64,000 nucleotides of DNA from Pilasporangium apinafurcum (Eukaryota; Oomycota; Peronosporomycetes; Pythiales; Pythiaceae). Numbering within the stretch: position 1 is the stretch's first letter; each line of letters begins with the position of its first letter. The position numbers and the translations under genes are program-made. This document shows, in pieces, positions 48,958 to 59,662 of this stretch. The stretch covers positions 124,001 to 188,000 of the forward strand of contig BCKE01000055.1 of the NCBI GenBank assembly GCA_001600495.1. The letters are read 5' to 3'. The notes under the pieces were generated by a model. It did no database searches and was not told where the DNA came from. It saw only the letters and a program-made list of their open reading frames with translations.

Positions 48958-51236
48958 ATGGATCCGAGTCTAAAGGAGACGGAATACGATGTCCTGATAG
49001 TTGGAACAGGCATGGCGGAGGCTATTCTTGCTGGGTACGTTTTTTGTTTGCAAATGATGCGATAGTCGATGCAAAACGTCTCGAATTGGGTTAATCTTTT
49101 TGATATACATCTGTTCTACATAGTGCACTTGCTCGAGCAGGGAAGAAGGTGTTGCATCTGGATCAGGTAGACGCGCTGAGAGCATATGCATTTCTTTGTT
49201 GAGGTTGGAAAAGTTTCTTACAAACGTTGTTGTGGTTGTAGAATGATTACTATGGCAGCAACTATGCATCATTTCCGTTGACGCAATTCATCCGCTGGAC
49301 AAAGAATGAAAGCGCACCACCCAATACATTCGACTTTGATGACGCTATTTATGGTGAAGAAGCAGCCAAAGCTGCAGTGGTGGAACCACTTCCGGAGCAT
49401 ATGAAAGTCATTCCCATCCAGAACACGTTTGCATGTCATTTACTGGAAGCAGCATTTGCTGATTTAGCTACGCAAGAGAGGCTGCTGCAGCAATCGAATG
49501 CGTTTAGCATTGATATCAATCCACGATTGGTGTTGTCTTCCGAAGAGTTGGTAGAGATCCTCATCACCTCGGGCGTCGGTCGGTACCTCGAGTTTGCAGC
49601 AATTGAACGAACATATGTGCATTTCCATTCTGATAAAGTCGAAGCCAGCCAAGCTGCCAATGGAAGATCCACTCCGAGTGACGGAGCAGATACGATTTGG
49701 GAAGTACCATGCTCTAAGAAGGATGTTTTTCAAAGCAAATTACTTGGGATGGTCGAGAAGCGTATGTTGATGAAGTTTTTGCAGTTTGTCGCAGATTACG
49801 GCGAGACACACATCTTAGGAGAGGACGTGAAAACGAAAAATGAACGTTCACTGGCACTGGGACGATCACTTAAGCGACCACAGAATAAAACGAATCAGGT
49901 TGACGATGGCGATATTACGCCCTACCTCGATCAACCTTTCCAAAATCTACTGGAGAAACATTTTAAGTTATCTCCCAAACTACAGCAAGTCGTGGTCTAT
50001 TGCGTAGCGTTGGCGAGCTTTCCTGTGGAGAAGAACCAAATGACTGCTCGGGATGGACTGGCGGCAGTGTATCGCTACGTTGCATCCATCGGTCGATTCA
50101 CTGGCACGGCGTTCCTGGTGCCGTTGTACGGTGTGAGTGAGATCACGCAGAGTTTTTGCCGTTTGTCTGCAGTCTACGGCGGTATTTACATCCTGCGTGC
50201 CCCCATTACCAACTTTGTGTTCGATCCGGCAACGAATGAAGTCGTGGGCATTCAATCCAGTGATGGTGGAATGCTGCGTGGAAAGCACGTCGTCACGAAT
50301 GGTAGTTATGTGACTTGTATGCGGAACGCAGCGAATTCAGCGAAGTCAGCAGAGCAAACTTCATCTCCAGTGCATGGCCGGATCCTACGTGGTGTGTTCG
50401 TGTTGACGACTTCCTTGCGTGACGGCATGAATCGTGTGATGATCGTGATTCCACCCGACGACCGCGAATTTGAAAACCCATTTGCTATCCAAGTCGTGCA
50501 GCTCGATGGCGGTGCATACGCTTGTCCACGTGATTGCTTCCTCGTGCAAATTTCGATGACGCTACCATCAGAATGGATCGATCAGGAACAACGACAGCGA
50601 GAGCTAATGAACAACGTGATCAAGCGACTCATTACTAGTGCCCTCATAGAACGCAAATCCAAGCAAAACCCAGTCATGAAAACGCACACAAATGCTGCGG
50701 AGACGATGGAGCAAGAAGAGGGGAAAGAAACTACGACGGAAGCAACCTGGACAGATCTTATCGCTTGGAAAGCAGTATTTTCGATGGATCACTTGGCTTC
50801 AACAACATTCAACCACCAGGAGCCAGACGCAAAGTCACCCGATCTACCAGCGAATGTATGGGTATGTGAGACATCGATCTCTCCGTCATCTACATCTTGT
50901 TCTGGCTCTGATGACACTCACCCTCTCGAAGTGAATCCATTGGAGATACACTTGGAGAGCGCCAGTGCGAATGCACGTGCCATTTTTAACCAACTTTGTC
51001 CGAATGAAGCGTTTCTACCAAAGAGCGCCAGCGCAGAGCAAGCCGAGAAAGAAGAGATGGAGGACGAACACGATGCAGTATTGGAGGCTGCACAGAAGCT
51101 CGCCAAGAAGACGCACATCTCCGATCCGGACCTCCCGCTTCCTGACACCCCAATTTCAACTGCCACAAGAGCAGATGGGCAACAAGAATCGCAAGCCGAT
51201 GTACAAGCTGTGTTGCGTTCGGATCTCGAAGTGTGA
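48958..51236 (+). CDS. Rab escort protein (REP/CHM/MRS6)
   Basis: Exons 48958-49034, 49124-49166 and 49242-51236 give 704 residues. The GDI/REP dinucleotide-fold start is YDVLIVGTGMAEAILAGALAR then GKKVLHLDQNDYYGSNYASF. Later blocks are RLVLSSEELVEILITSGVGRYLEF, VFQSKLLGMVEKRMLMKFLQF, and the GDI signature region ARDGLAAVYRYVASIGRFTGTAFLVPLYG. The C-terminal ARAIFNQLCPNEAFLP matches REP (ICPNEDFCP), not RabGDI, and the long insertions in the first domain also fit REP. REP presents new Rab proteins to geranylgeranyltransferase II and delivers them to membranes. The second donor (GTAGAC) is weak but keeps frame. Confidence 0.9.
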
Positions 51237-52961
51237 ATGGCATTATCATCCATTAATTCAGTTTATACAGGATAATGTAGAGCAAGCGATTCAACCATCC
51301 ATTTCCAGGTTTTCTTAAGCATTAGGCATTTCTCCTCTTTTTTTTTTTCTTTTCTTACAGTATGGGAATGCAGTGGTGGCCGGAACGTGGATGAGTCATT
51401 TGCTTTCGGTGGACACTAGCACAAGAGACTGCAACATGTGGGTGGAAAGATGGGATCACTTTAGTACTGTACTCATCTGAACCAAACACCACGGTCTTGC
51501 AGATGAATCTTATTCGCGTCCAAGAGGTAGAGCAGAAGTGCCATATTCTGTAAAGTTCTGGGTGTTTCCACATAAACGTTGAGCTTACCATTTTGTCCGG
51601 CACGCGCAAGAGCCGAGACAAAAAAGCGTTAGGCGTACCATTTCCTGAATCACTACTGCCAGTGTCTAGAGCTTGTTCAAGGAATCGTAAACGGTTGCGG
51701 CGTTCTTCGTTTCGAGATTTTGTAAAAAAAATAAACCAATCAGTGATGATGGCTGGTACATAACCTCTCAATAAAGTAAATTATTTTGGCAGATTTTGCC
51801 AAAATGTTGCCACAGAAATATACATAAATGGAAATTTACAGTAAAGACATTATTATCAATGGTGGCAGTAGCGTGACGGTCATCAAAACTTGACATGACA
51901 CAGTAACATATCAGAATAAAAACAAGACAGTTTAGGCAGCTGAAAAGTCAGTCGCGGGCTATAGAGCACTTTGCTGTCTTTATTATGCTGCAGAGTTCAT
52001 TTGCTGCGCAATAAGAAACCACCATCAGGCAGCATGTTGCTTTTTTTTTGTATGTTTTGTTTGTTTTTTTTTCTCAACCATGAAAATTCCCTTGGGAGAT
52101 TTCAATGTAGGTTCACACTTGCCATTGGAGATCTCGGCGTTTGATTTTCTTTCGTCACGGATTTTGTTTTTCGACATCGGTGGCAAATTCAAACGCTTTT
52201 TTTTGCTCAATAACGCGCAAGAAACGCCACCCAAAGTACATACATAGTGGGACCGGATATTCTTCCATCTTCTGACCGTTCTTATAGTCAGGTATGATTC
52301 TCGTTTATTATTTCTTAACATTATGTATTTCTTTTTTTTTCTAAAGTCCTTAAAACGAGTAGTGGGGTTGTGTTTGGTGTTGTTGTTTTCCCCCTGTATG
52401 TTATGTGAGTTTCCCAACAGTCTCTTGCTCTCCTCTCCCCCATTCAATCTGGATGACGAGTCAGTCGCCCTGCCATTACCCAAGTGAGAGAGAAGAGCAG
52501 AAGGTTCGCTCTACCGGTATTGTGTAGTCACCAGTCGGTGTGGGGTGTGTCTTGTCTGTTCGTTCGTTCTTTCGTCAGTGTGTGTGCGGTTTTCAACATA
52601 GAGCGGGGGGAGGGTGCACTGTGTGTGCGTGAGTGTGCTAACGAGTATATTGTTTTTTTCCATCAACGAGTCTGCCGCAGCCTCCTGAGCCGGCAAATAT
52701 TTTGGAAAACCGCGTTACGTGTGGGTGGGTATCATACGCTCTCTGTCTCTCCATTCAAAAGTGTCCTGGGTGCGGCGAACAAGAGACCCGACCGCTTCCA
52801 GCAAAAGTTTCAGTTTGTCTTCTGTGCATAGAGAGAGAGAAAGAAAAAAGAGGAAGAGAAGCAATCGTATTGTGGGCGGGTAAAAAGAAAGAGACGTGCA
52901 CCCATCTGCTGAACCCCACAGAAGAGCAAGATCATCACCATCCTTTAACCTCGTGTGGGCA
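51237..52961. other. Stretch with one doubtful small gene; otherwise UTR-like
   Basis: Contains a possible small minus-strand gene (51468-51760). Bases 52020-52960 are rich in T, then GT and GA tracts and look like promoter and leader of the acidic Cys-motif gene. A 152-codon minus-strand frame at 52025-52483 is lysine-rich low complexity and is not accepted. Confidence 0.4.
51468..51760 (-). CDS. Possible small gene of unknown function, 5' end unresolved
   Basis: A minus-strand segment reads KSRNEERRNRLRFLEQALDTG then GTPNAFLSRLLRVPDKM, followed by a GTAAGC donor (about 51589), a short candidate intron of about 41 bases ending TTTACAG, and an exon reading NMALLLYLLDANKIHLQDRGV with a nearby TGA. 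The composition is protein-like. No ATG opens the upstream frame, so a first exon is missing. Family not recognised. Confidence 0.3.
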
Positions 52962-54395
52962 ATGGGAAGTAATCTCGGCGTTCAACGTGTGACGAAGCAG
53001 CATTCAGCAGCAACAGCCAGAAGCCCTCTATCTGGGCATTCCCGCACTAAACTCCATCCTCGACGATCGCACTACCGGTGTGCAGGTAGTCCACTTTACA
53101 GCTCCGGGCCAGTGAGTGAAAACGGAACGATCTCGACGGTGCATTCCTCTAGTACCGACCAGAGCAGTCCTCGTGGCAAGCGGATACCTTCAACACGAGC
53201 TGTACGGACGTACAACCACCAACTGTCTCAGCACCAGCACCAGCAGCAACTGCAACCGAACACCTGCTCTCCATCGGCTACGGCTACGAAACGATACCTG
53301 GTGCGGAAGTTATCGTCCCGCTCCCACTCAGCTCGCTCACTCCAATCACCAACTTGCGCTCGAGGGGACACTACTATCCAAAGCACCTCATCGACCAAGT
53401 ACAATAGCAACTTCCACTACCAGAACGGCGACACTATGGAACGTTCTACCTCGAATATTAAACATTATCACACTAGCCAACTACCACCACAGCCATCAAC
53501 TATGGAAAAAGATCGTCGGATCCTTGAAGCTGAAAAAATTTTAGAAGAAATCGCCAAGGAATATGCTGCTAAACGCGCCGCTGGCTTGGTTCCGACCAAG
53601 CCTGTGCCAGCGCGGACGTTGCTCTGGGAAGAACTTTCACGCAGTGAACGCAATGGCATTGGTCGACGCGGGCAATGCCTGTTTGGCCGTGACACCGGCA
53701 CCATTTGTGGCTGCACATCGTACAAGAAACTCAAGCGACTGCCCGATGGTCGTGAAAATTCAGGAGGTATTTGCGAATGCTGTAACCACGGTGGGCCGTG
53801 GCATAGATTGACAGGCGGTGGTATGATGAGTCGATCAATAAAAGGCAGTCGGTCACGCACAGGCAGCAGTAGTGCACGCAGCCAGGCGACAAGTAGTGCG
53901 CGTAGCCGGCCGCGTGTACAGAGTGGGAGTGGACGAGTGGACGAGCTAGATGAATTGCTCTATGATGACGATGATGAGTACGACGATGATGAATATGTAG
54001 ATGAGAATGACTATGACTATGACGATGAGGACTATGATGATGAAGATGAAGATGATGACGACATTGCATTAGAAATGGCACGACCCTATGGCTATGGTGA
54101 GAACATGTACGACTACGATCAAGCATCCTCGACCGATGAGAGCCACATGGGTGGTCATTTTGGCGATGATGATCGTACTTCGATGTTTTCGGACCACAAT
54201 GACAGCGATGCATTGACACCTGTGCGCTTATCTGCCGCAACGAGCAAGATGGAGTTGCTGCTGCAGACGATTCAAAAGTACAGAGAAATGGGTATGAGTG
54301 AGGAGCAGGTTGAAACACGAATCCGACAGGATTTCCCACCCGAAGAGCGCCTGTCAAGTGCGCGTTCGAATCCACCAGTGCGATCGATCTCGTGA
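52962..54395 (+). CDS. Unknown protein with cysteine cluster and long acidic tract
   Basis: One exon of 477 residues from ATG 52962 (MGSNLGVQ). The first 180 residues are serine-, histidine- and glutamine-rich and probably disordered. A helix MEKDRRILEAEKILEEIAKEYAA precedes a compact conserved-looking block: LWEELSRSERNGIGRRGQCLFG, TGTICGCTSYKKLKRLPDG and GGICECCNHGGPWHRL, with six cysteines and a histidine that could bind metal. Then come an Arg/Ser stretch and an Asp/Glu/Tyr tract of about 60 residues (about residues 325-385), and a UBA-like helix end (YREMGMSEEQVETRIRQDFPPEE). Family unknown to me. The second residue glycine would allow N-myristoylation only weakly by sequence. Confidence 0.65.
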   Translation: MGSNLGVQRVTKQHSAATARSPLSGHSRTKLHPRRSHYRCAGSPLYSSGPVSENGTISTVHSSSTDQSSPRGKRIPSTRAVRTYNHQLSQHQHQQQLQPNTCSPSATATKRYLVRKLSSRSHSARSLQSPTCARGDTTIQSTSSTKYNSNFHYQNGDTMERSTSNIKHYHTSQLPPQPSTMEKDRRILEAEKILEEIAKEYAAKRAAGLVPTKPVPARTLLWEELSRSERNGIGRRGQCLFGRDTGTICGCTSYKKLKRLPDGRENSGGICECCNHGGPWHRLTGGGMMSRSIKGSRSRTGSSSARSQATSSARSRPRVQSGSGRVDELDELLYDDDDEYDDDEYVDENDYDYDDEDYDDEDEDDDDIALEMARPYGYGENMYDYDQASSTDESHMGGHFGDDDRTSMFSDHNDSDALTPVRLSAATSKMELLLQTIQKYREMGMSEEQVETRIRQDFPPEERLSSARSNPPVRSIS

Positions 54396-55596
54396 GGGTG
54401 TATGGGTCAGTGACATCTTTTAGAAGGGCCGTCCAGATACATTGTTTGAACTTCTCTAGAAAGTCGTGAACAGTCAAACGAAGCAGCCATCAACCTGTGA
54501 TTATGTTTGCTGTGTGTGCGCTGCTCAGATCTCTTACGTCGGAATAAGTAGTATGGACCATGAGAAGAATCGAGAGGCGCACACACGCAACATGTTAATG
54601 TGGACGATACCCTACGCATAGAAATTCGCTCTTTGGAAGCCATTCAATGTCTAATTAGCATTTTGGAACTTGTGATAGTAAAGAAATTTTTGCTGCATGT
54701 AATAAAAAATGTTTAGGAAATGAAGCAATACAATATTCAACATATTTACACAGACACATGTGCATTTGTCAACTATCCAAGATCTCATTTTTGTTCCATT
54801 GTTGTGCCACATGATCCATGTCGCTGTGTCACATTGCCAGGAATGCCAACGTAGCATGGAGAGTGTACGCTCATTGTTGGCTGCTAACGAATCTGAACTG
54901 AAGAATAAGATCCACATAGCAAATCTGAACAGTAGGAGAGAACGTCGGCTCACCAAATTTTTCTCTCTTGGCTTCATTGGACTGAACTCTGCATGTTCCG
55001 ATAAATCCAGACGAAGAAATGATCCAGAAAACTCAGAGAGCACACTACTAACCCATCAATGAGTAGACTGATTTATATATTGCTTATTGCACTTTCGTAG
55101 GAAGTAGCCATCTCTCTCGAGTATAGAGTCACGTTTTGCAGGCTACTGTTCATCGTATCCTTTAGGGAACCAATCACAAGACTCAACGAGTCCAGGAGAA
55201 TAGATGCTCATTCTTGAAAAAGATGCTTCTAGTGCGATGTTTGCCTTCCTTTCACACTGATACTACCGCATTACATTTTGCGGACAATTACTTTTCTTTA
55301 TGTGAAATGATGGATAAAGATCAGTGCATTGGTCACGACTACACAAAGTTGACTGTGAGGAACACAATACAGAGATGGCTACTCCGCAGTTGTCTAGTCT
55401 TAGCTAGCTTTTGCTGGTTGAGTCAAAGCCAAACAACAGAACAATGGGTCCTCCTTGAGGTACTTTAGTATCTCATATGATCCTTGGGATAATCAAAACT
55501 ATTTTGACTCGGTGAGTATATGTATCTAAAAACAGAAAAAATCACTAGCTAGCCGTCTTCAACCTATAAAACCACAAGCGCTCTACCATAATACTT
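54396..55596. other. Intergenic stretch with repeat remnant
   Basis: Bases 55185-55485 are repeat copy 4. A 100-codon plus-strand frame (54760-55062) and an overlapping 130-codon minus-strand frame (54651-55043) are not recognisable; neither is accepted. Confidence 0.45.
55185..55485 (+). mobile_element. Transposon remnant, copy 4 (mosaic orientation)
   Basis: Bases 55185-55250 match 19225-19290 in the same orientation (words GAGTCCAGGAGA, CATTCTTGAAAAAGATG), that is, the minus-strand Fanzor-tail region of copy 3. Bases 55250-55300 match the minus strand of 2830-2895, while 55335-55485 match copies 1 and 2 in plus orientation (GACTGTGAGGAACAC, CTACTCCGCAGTTGTCTAG, TTAGCTAGCTTTTGCTGGTTGAGTC, GAGGTACTTTAGTATCTCATATGATCC). 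The joined pieces in opposite senses imply a foldback origin or rearrangement. No open frame is kept. Confidence 0.6.
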
Positions 55597-56634
55597 TTAC
55601 AGCTTAATCTTATTGTCGTCGCTTGCGAATTCACTATTCTCAAAGATCGACGTCACGCGCATAACAACGGTCCAAGTAATGGCCTGGCCGGGTGCCATTC
55701 TCGTCAATCGAGGCAGCAGACCCTTCCAGAGTGCTCCAACACCTTCTTCCTTGGCGATCACACGCATGGCATGGAAAAAGCCCTTGTACTTGAGTTCCTG
55801 ACCCTTGACCGTCTCCTGAGCCATCAGACGCGTTTTCAGCACATCCATAGGCGTGTTAAACATTGGACCAAGTGAGCCGGCGATCAGACCGTTCACAAAA
55901 GTGGCATAAGAAGGTAACGTCTTGCCATCACCGTCCTCCTTGTGCCAGACGTGTGAGTTCAGCCACGCAAATGCCATAAAGTTAAACGCCTGATTACTGC
56001 CCTGACGCACCATCGTTGGGATATTACCCTTCCAGAGCGCAGTAATACCTTCATTCTTCGTGACTTGGCGCGCACAGTCAATGGGGCCGCTGAAACGGCC
56101 AACACCGACTTCCTTTTGCATACGGGTCTTGATCACCTCAAACGGTGTGACAATCAGCACCGATTCAAAGCACCCAGCGAGCAAACCAGCGACAAAATTG
56201 ATCTTGGGCGTGATGGGCTTGTCTTTCCCACCTGCAATTTGCTCCTTAAACCATGCAAACGACCCAAATCGGAGTGCATACTTGAGAACCATATTGGTCA
56301 CAAAAGGCGACAGCCCCTTGTAGAGGGCCATTCCACCCTCTTCTTTGAAGATTGTTTTGCCGCAATTGACCATACCCGTGTATTTTCCCGTGCGATCGAG
56401 CTGCATGCGAGTCTTGGTAACATCGAGTGGCTGAAGGATGCAGGCTTCCGCGACACCACCGGCCATACCGGCGAGCATCTTTACATAGACCGGGACTGGA
56501 CGAGTCTTCAAGTCCGATGAAAGTGCGTCTTTCAACGCACTTGTGGCTAGCACGTCATTCTGCTTATTCCCGACAAGATTCACGAGCGCCAAGCTTGAAG
56601 GATTGTTGTTGTTGTTCTTGTTGCCTGCAATCAT
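55597..56634 (-). CDS. Mitochondrial carrier, succinate/fumarate (SFC1/ACR1)-like
   Basis: One exon, 345 residues. Three tandem carrier repeats, each with the PX[DE]XX[KR] signature: PLDVTKTRMQ, PFEVIKTRMQ and PMDVLKTRLM, and downstream G-containing loops (YKGLSPFV, WKGNIPTM, WKGLLPRL). The matching matrix-side helices and RMAPGQAITWTVVMR resemble yeast Sfc1 (RVAPGQAVTFTVYE). SFC1-type carriers exchange cytosolic succinate for matrix fumarate. Citrate or oxodicarboxylate carriers are the alternatives. The N-terminal 45 residues are an asparagine-rich extension. Confidence 0.88.
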   Translation of the reverse strand: MIAGNKNNNNNPSSLALVNLVGNKQNDVLATSALKDALSSDLKTRPVPVYVKMLAGMAGGVAEACILQPLDVTKTRMQLDRTGKYTGMVNCGKTIFKEEGGMALYKGLSPFVTNMVLKYALRFGSFAWFKEQIAGGKDKPITPKINFVAGLLAGCFESVLIVTPFEVIKTRMQKEVGVGRFSGPIDCARQVTKNEGITALWKGNIPTMVRQGSNQAFNFMAFAWLNSHVWHKEDGDGKTLPSYATFVNGLIAGSLGPMFNTPMDVLKTRLMAQETVKGQELKYKGFFHAMRVIAKEEGVGALWKGLLPRLTRMAPGQAITWTVVMRVTSIFENSEFASDDNKIKL

Positions 56635-58275
56635 GATGTCTGACTTGATAGACGGAGGGGAAGGGGGGGGAAGGAAGGGGAAAGAAGAGATATACGCGTC
56701 TAGGTTGCAGGCTGGAGTTTCTTGGCTGCTTGAGAAGTTGCGCAGAGTGAATCCAATCGAAGAATGAACGAGCTAGAGTTGAGTGGAGAAGGCAGAGCAC
56801 ACGGTTGCTTACGCCGGTGCGTGTGTGTGAGTATGCATCTCTTGGGAGCTCGGCTGAGGTGGCATTGCAACCCTAATCGCGTTCGAATAGGTATACATTT
56901 TAGAAGTAGAAATGAGGGATAGGGACGAGGCAATCTAACGTTAGTTTAAGCCAGATGTCGACGTGTGTGACTGGCTGGCTGGGTTATTTGGATCTTGTAT
57001 GGGTGCACAGTTTGCGAAACACGAGATTTGATGCTTTTTTGGCGGTAAAACAAAAAATTACCAGGTTCTTAGTTTAGTTTAGCTCTGCGACAAAGCAAAA
57101 TAGACTATTCTGGATGAGAGATCTGGCTTCCGAAGTAGGTGTAACAACTTTGTTTGATCGAGACAGCAAAACATTCATGAAGTGGGACTATGGGGCTTTT
57201 TACTCCAGAAGGCGTCCGTTTCGTTTTTCAATCAAACGAGTGGTTTTGGTGTGTGCCTGGAAACTTCAACTGGTGGCGGTGGCACGACGCGCATCAGTTC
57301 TTGGGATTCTGTCCCACCAATCAGCGACCGAGTCTCAATGCACCCTTCTGCTGGGATGATGACGCAGAATAGACACAAGTGATTCATGTGACGTTGAAGC
57401 GTCATGGGCACATTCTGTTCCGTCCTCGTTTGGCCAATCAATGGAGATGGTTGGCGCTTGGGGGCCAATCATATAGTAGAAAGATATTTCTGAAGGACGA
57501 TGTTCAATCAAACAAACGTTAAATTCAATGAAAAAGCAGGAAATTTTTCTCAATTGAACGCGATTGGGTTTTCCAACTGGTAAAAACAAACAACACACCC
57601 ATCTCGGGCATAAGCCATCAACCAAACGCAATGTATGGCACAAGGATTTTTTTCAAGCGATTCGCAAGGTTTCGCATGTCTCGACAACTAAAATGCAATT
57701 AAGAAATCACATCCCATCGTCCGCCTTTGTTTCTTCTGGAAAATGCAACAACAACCACTTTGCACCCATGGACATGTTCGAGATTGTTCCAAGTGGGTGA
57801 AGAAGCCACTGCGACTGGGTGCTTGATGGAATGGATCGATGCAGTTTCGAGGACCGCGAATGCCATGACAATTTGGATGAAAACGTGTCGCGTTTTTTTT
57901 TTCTTTTTTTCTTTTTACATGATTATCGCAATGATGATTTGTATGGGATAACTGCATGTGATGGCGCGTATGCGGAAATGATAGACGAATGACAGAGAAA
58001 CAATGATAGCAACCACGCTTTCATCTCGTTGATAGAAGAAATTCGCATGCTTAGTTGTCAAATTGATGCATTAAAGGACTTACGTGAAGCACCATTTACG
58101 TAGACACCGCAGATGTAGACGAAATGCAAAATGCATAGATGCTCGCTTTCTAGCTTCATTGAGCTTTAGTAAACAAGCTGCCGTTTGGCATCCATGAAGA
58201 ATCCATCAACTGGTCACGCACATGAACAACACGTAGTTGTGTGAACTTAGGGTTGTTACTGACGCAGTGGTTTCT
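56635..58275. other. Gene-free stretch (1.6 kb)
   Basis: Upstream region of the carrier gene and 3' flank of CKS1. A 60-codon plus-strand frame at 57190-57372 is unusually rich in tryptophan and phenylalanine (FQSNEWFWCVPGNFNWWRWH) and could be an exon of an unresolved gene; splice partners were not found. Low-complexity G/A tract at 56650-56690 and T tract at 57890-57920. Confidence 0.4.
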
Positions 58276-58784
58276 TCAATTGAACTCCTTGGCGTATTTG
58301 TCTTTGGCTTCCTTCTCCAAAGCAGCATTGACCCGCCCCGTCGCAGGATCAGTCCCAAGCGGACGTCGGAACAATAAAATATGAGGCTCCGGTCTGCACA
58401 TCCCAAGCAATCAATGTTGAAACGAAGCAAACTCCATTAACACAACTGCAATAAAAAAAAGCACGCTAGCGCAATCGCAAGAATCAACAACGTACTTGTG
58501 AATCGCGTAGTGCACCCAACCACGACTCTGTTGCACGCCCAATTGCCGCCATTCAGTCTCGGTCAATAGCCGATCGGGCAAACTGCGCTGCATCTCCTTC
58601 GGAAGAATCACATGTCTGCATGAACCGCAACATTAATTTAAACTGCATTCAGCACCAATAATGGCACTAGTTACGAGTCATGAGCTATGAGCCATGAGCT
58701 GCGAGTCACACTATACCTATACTCGTGGGTGTCATCCACATATTTCTCAGAATATTCGATTCGCGCCGACAAATCGTGTGTCAT
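58276..58784 (-). CDS. CKS1: Cyclin-dependent kinase regulatory subunit CKS1
   Basis: Exons 58784-58717, 58615-58496 and 58393-58276 give 101 residues. The CKS fold is complete: [40 protein letters not shown] and the beta-hinge-containing [13 protein letters not shown]. The anion-binding residues (Lys, Arg, Ser, Trp, Arg positions) are kept. A 25-residue helical extension ([15 protein letters not shown]) follows, longer than in human CKS1B (79 residues). CKS1 docks on CDKs, directing multisite phosphorylation in the cell cycle. Donors GTATAG and GTACGT. Divergent from the LC8-type gene, starts 210 bases apart. Confidence 0.95.
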
Positions 58785-58993
58785 GGCTTGCGCTCTTCCT
58801 TGCTCTCTGCTTGGCGATGAATTTGGCGCGTCTTTGTTATTCTGGGATGTGATGCGGCAACAATTCAATTCAGTTTTGACTGAGGAGACAATTCATTTTT
58901 GAATTGATAATTAAACGTTGAAAGGGCGTCTCTCAAGATCCCCAAGGAACTGAATGGATACATTTTTGGTTAAAGAGCTGCTAACGGTAGAAG

Positions 58994-59532
58994 ATGTCGC
59001 GCGAAAATGGGAAACAAATGGAGACTGATAGTACGTAATTCTCAGCTGTTGTGGATCGCCTTTCTTCTAATTGTATTGTCCGTTCATGACATGTGCCTGT
59101 TGGTGGTTATTTGATCCAGTGGACGAACATGGCGACATGAAGGTCAACAATTGCTCTGAATGACAGTACTAACGATTAGCATCCATATCATATGCCTATC
59201 TATATTGTGGCATGTCTGATGTTTGGTGCCCTTTATATACGTAGAGCGATGCATTGGCACAGGCAAGTGTCGCATTGGAACAGTTCACGCAGGAGAAGGA
59301 GATCGCCAAACACATCAAGGTGATGATGCTGTGACTATCGGTGATATGCGAACGACTACAATAATCTTTTTTATATATATGTTTTCAATAGACATGGATG
59401 GAGGAGAAATACGGCCCTACATGGCATTGCATTGTTGGTTCCGAGTACAAGACGGCGTTCACCTACGAAAGCAAAAATTTTGTGCGTTTTAACGTCGGCA
59501 AGAAATGCATCACACTCTTTCGACATCCATAG
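58994..59532 (+). CDS. LC8-type dynein light chain
   Basis: Exons 58994-59030, 59120-59142, 59245-59319 and 59392-59532 give 91 residues (LC8 is 89). Alignment to DYNLL: DALAQASVALEQFTQEKEIAKHI, then WMEEKYGPTWHCIVGSEYKTAFTYE; KYGPTWHCIVG is the LC8 signature. The second donor is GTCAAC (unusual), but skipping it removes a stop and restores the alignment exactly; that intron contains TACTAAC, a perfect branch-point word. The C-terminal strand (FVRFNVGKKCITLFRHP) differs from canonical DYNLL (HFIYFYLGQVAILLFKSG), so it is a divergent, perhaps axonemal, member. LC8 proteins dimerise on dynein intermediate chains and many other partners. Confidence 0.85.
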
Positions 59533-59662
59533 CTCATTCGTGCCTCCATGCAACTCCATAGCAGCAATAGGTTTCTTTATAAATGTATTGTTCATGTAAT
59601 AACATGCAATAGCATCTCTCACTCTCGTTTGCATCTCTTTCCTTCTTACTACATCAATTCAT

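Noticed and set aside
52025-52483. 152-codon minus-strand frame
   Set aside because: Lysine/asparagine-rich low complexity lying over T-rich leader DNA; no motif and no splice context.
54651-55062. Overlapping opposite-strand frames of 100-130 codons
   Set aside because: Neither shows domain or codon pattern; no splice evidence.
57190-57372. 60-codon Trp-rich frame as a gene
   Set aside because: No partner exons, no known family; kept only as a remark in the gap entry.
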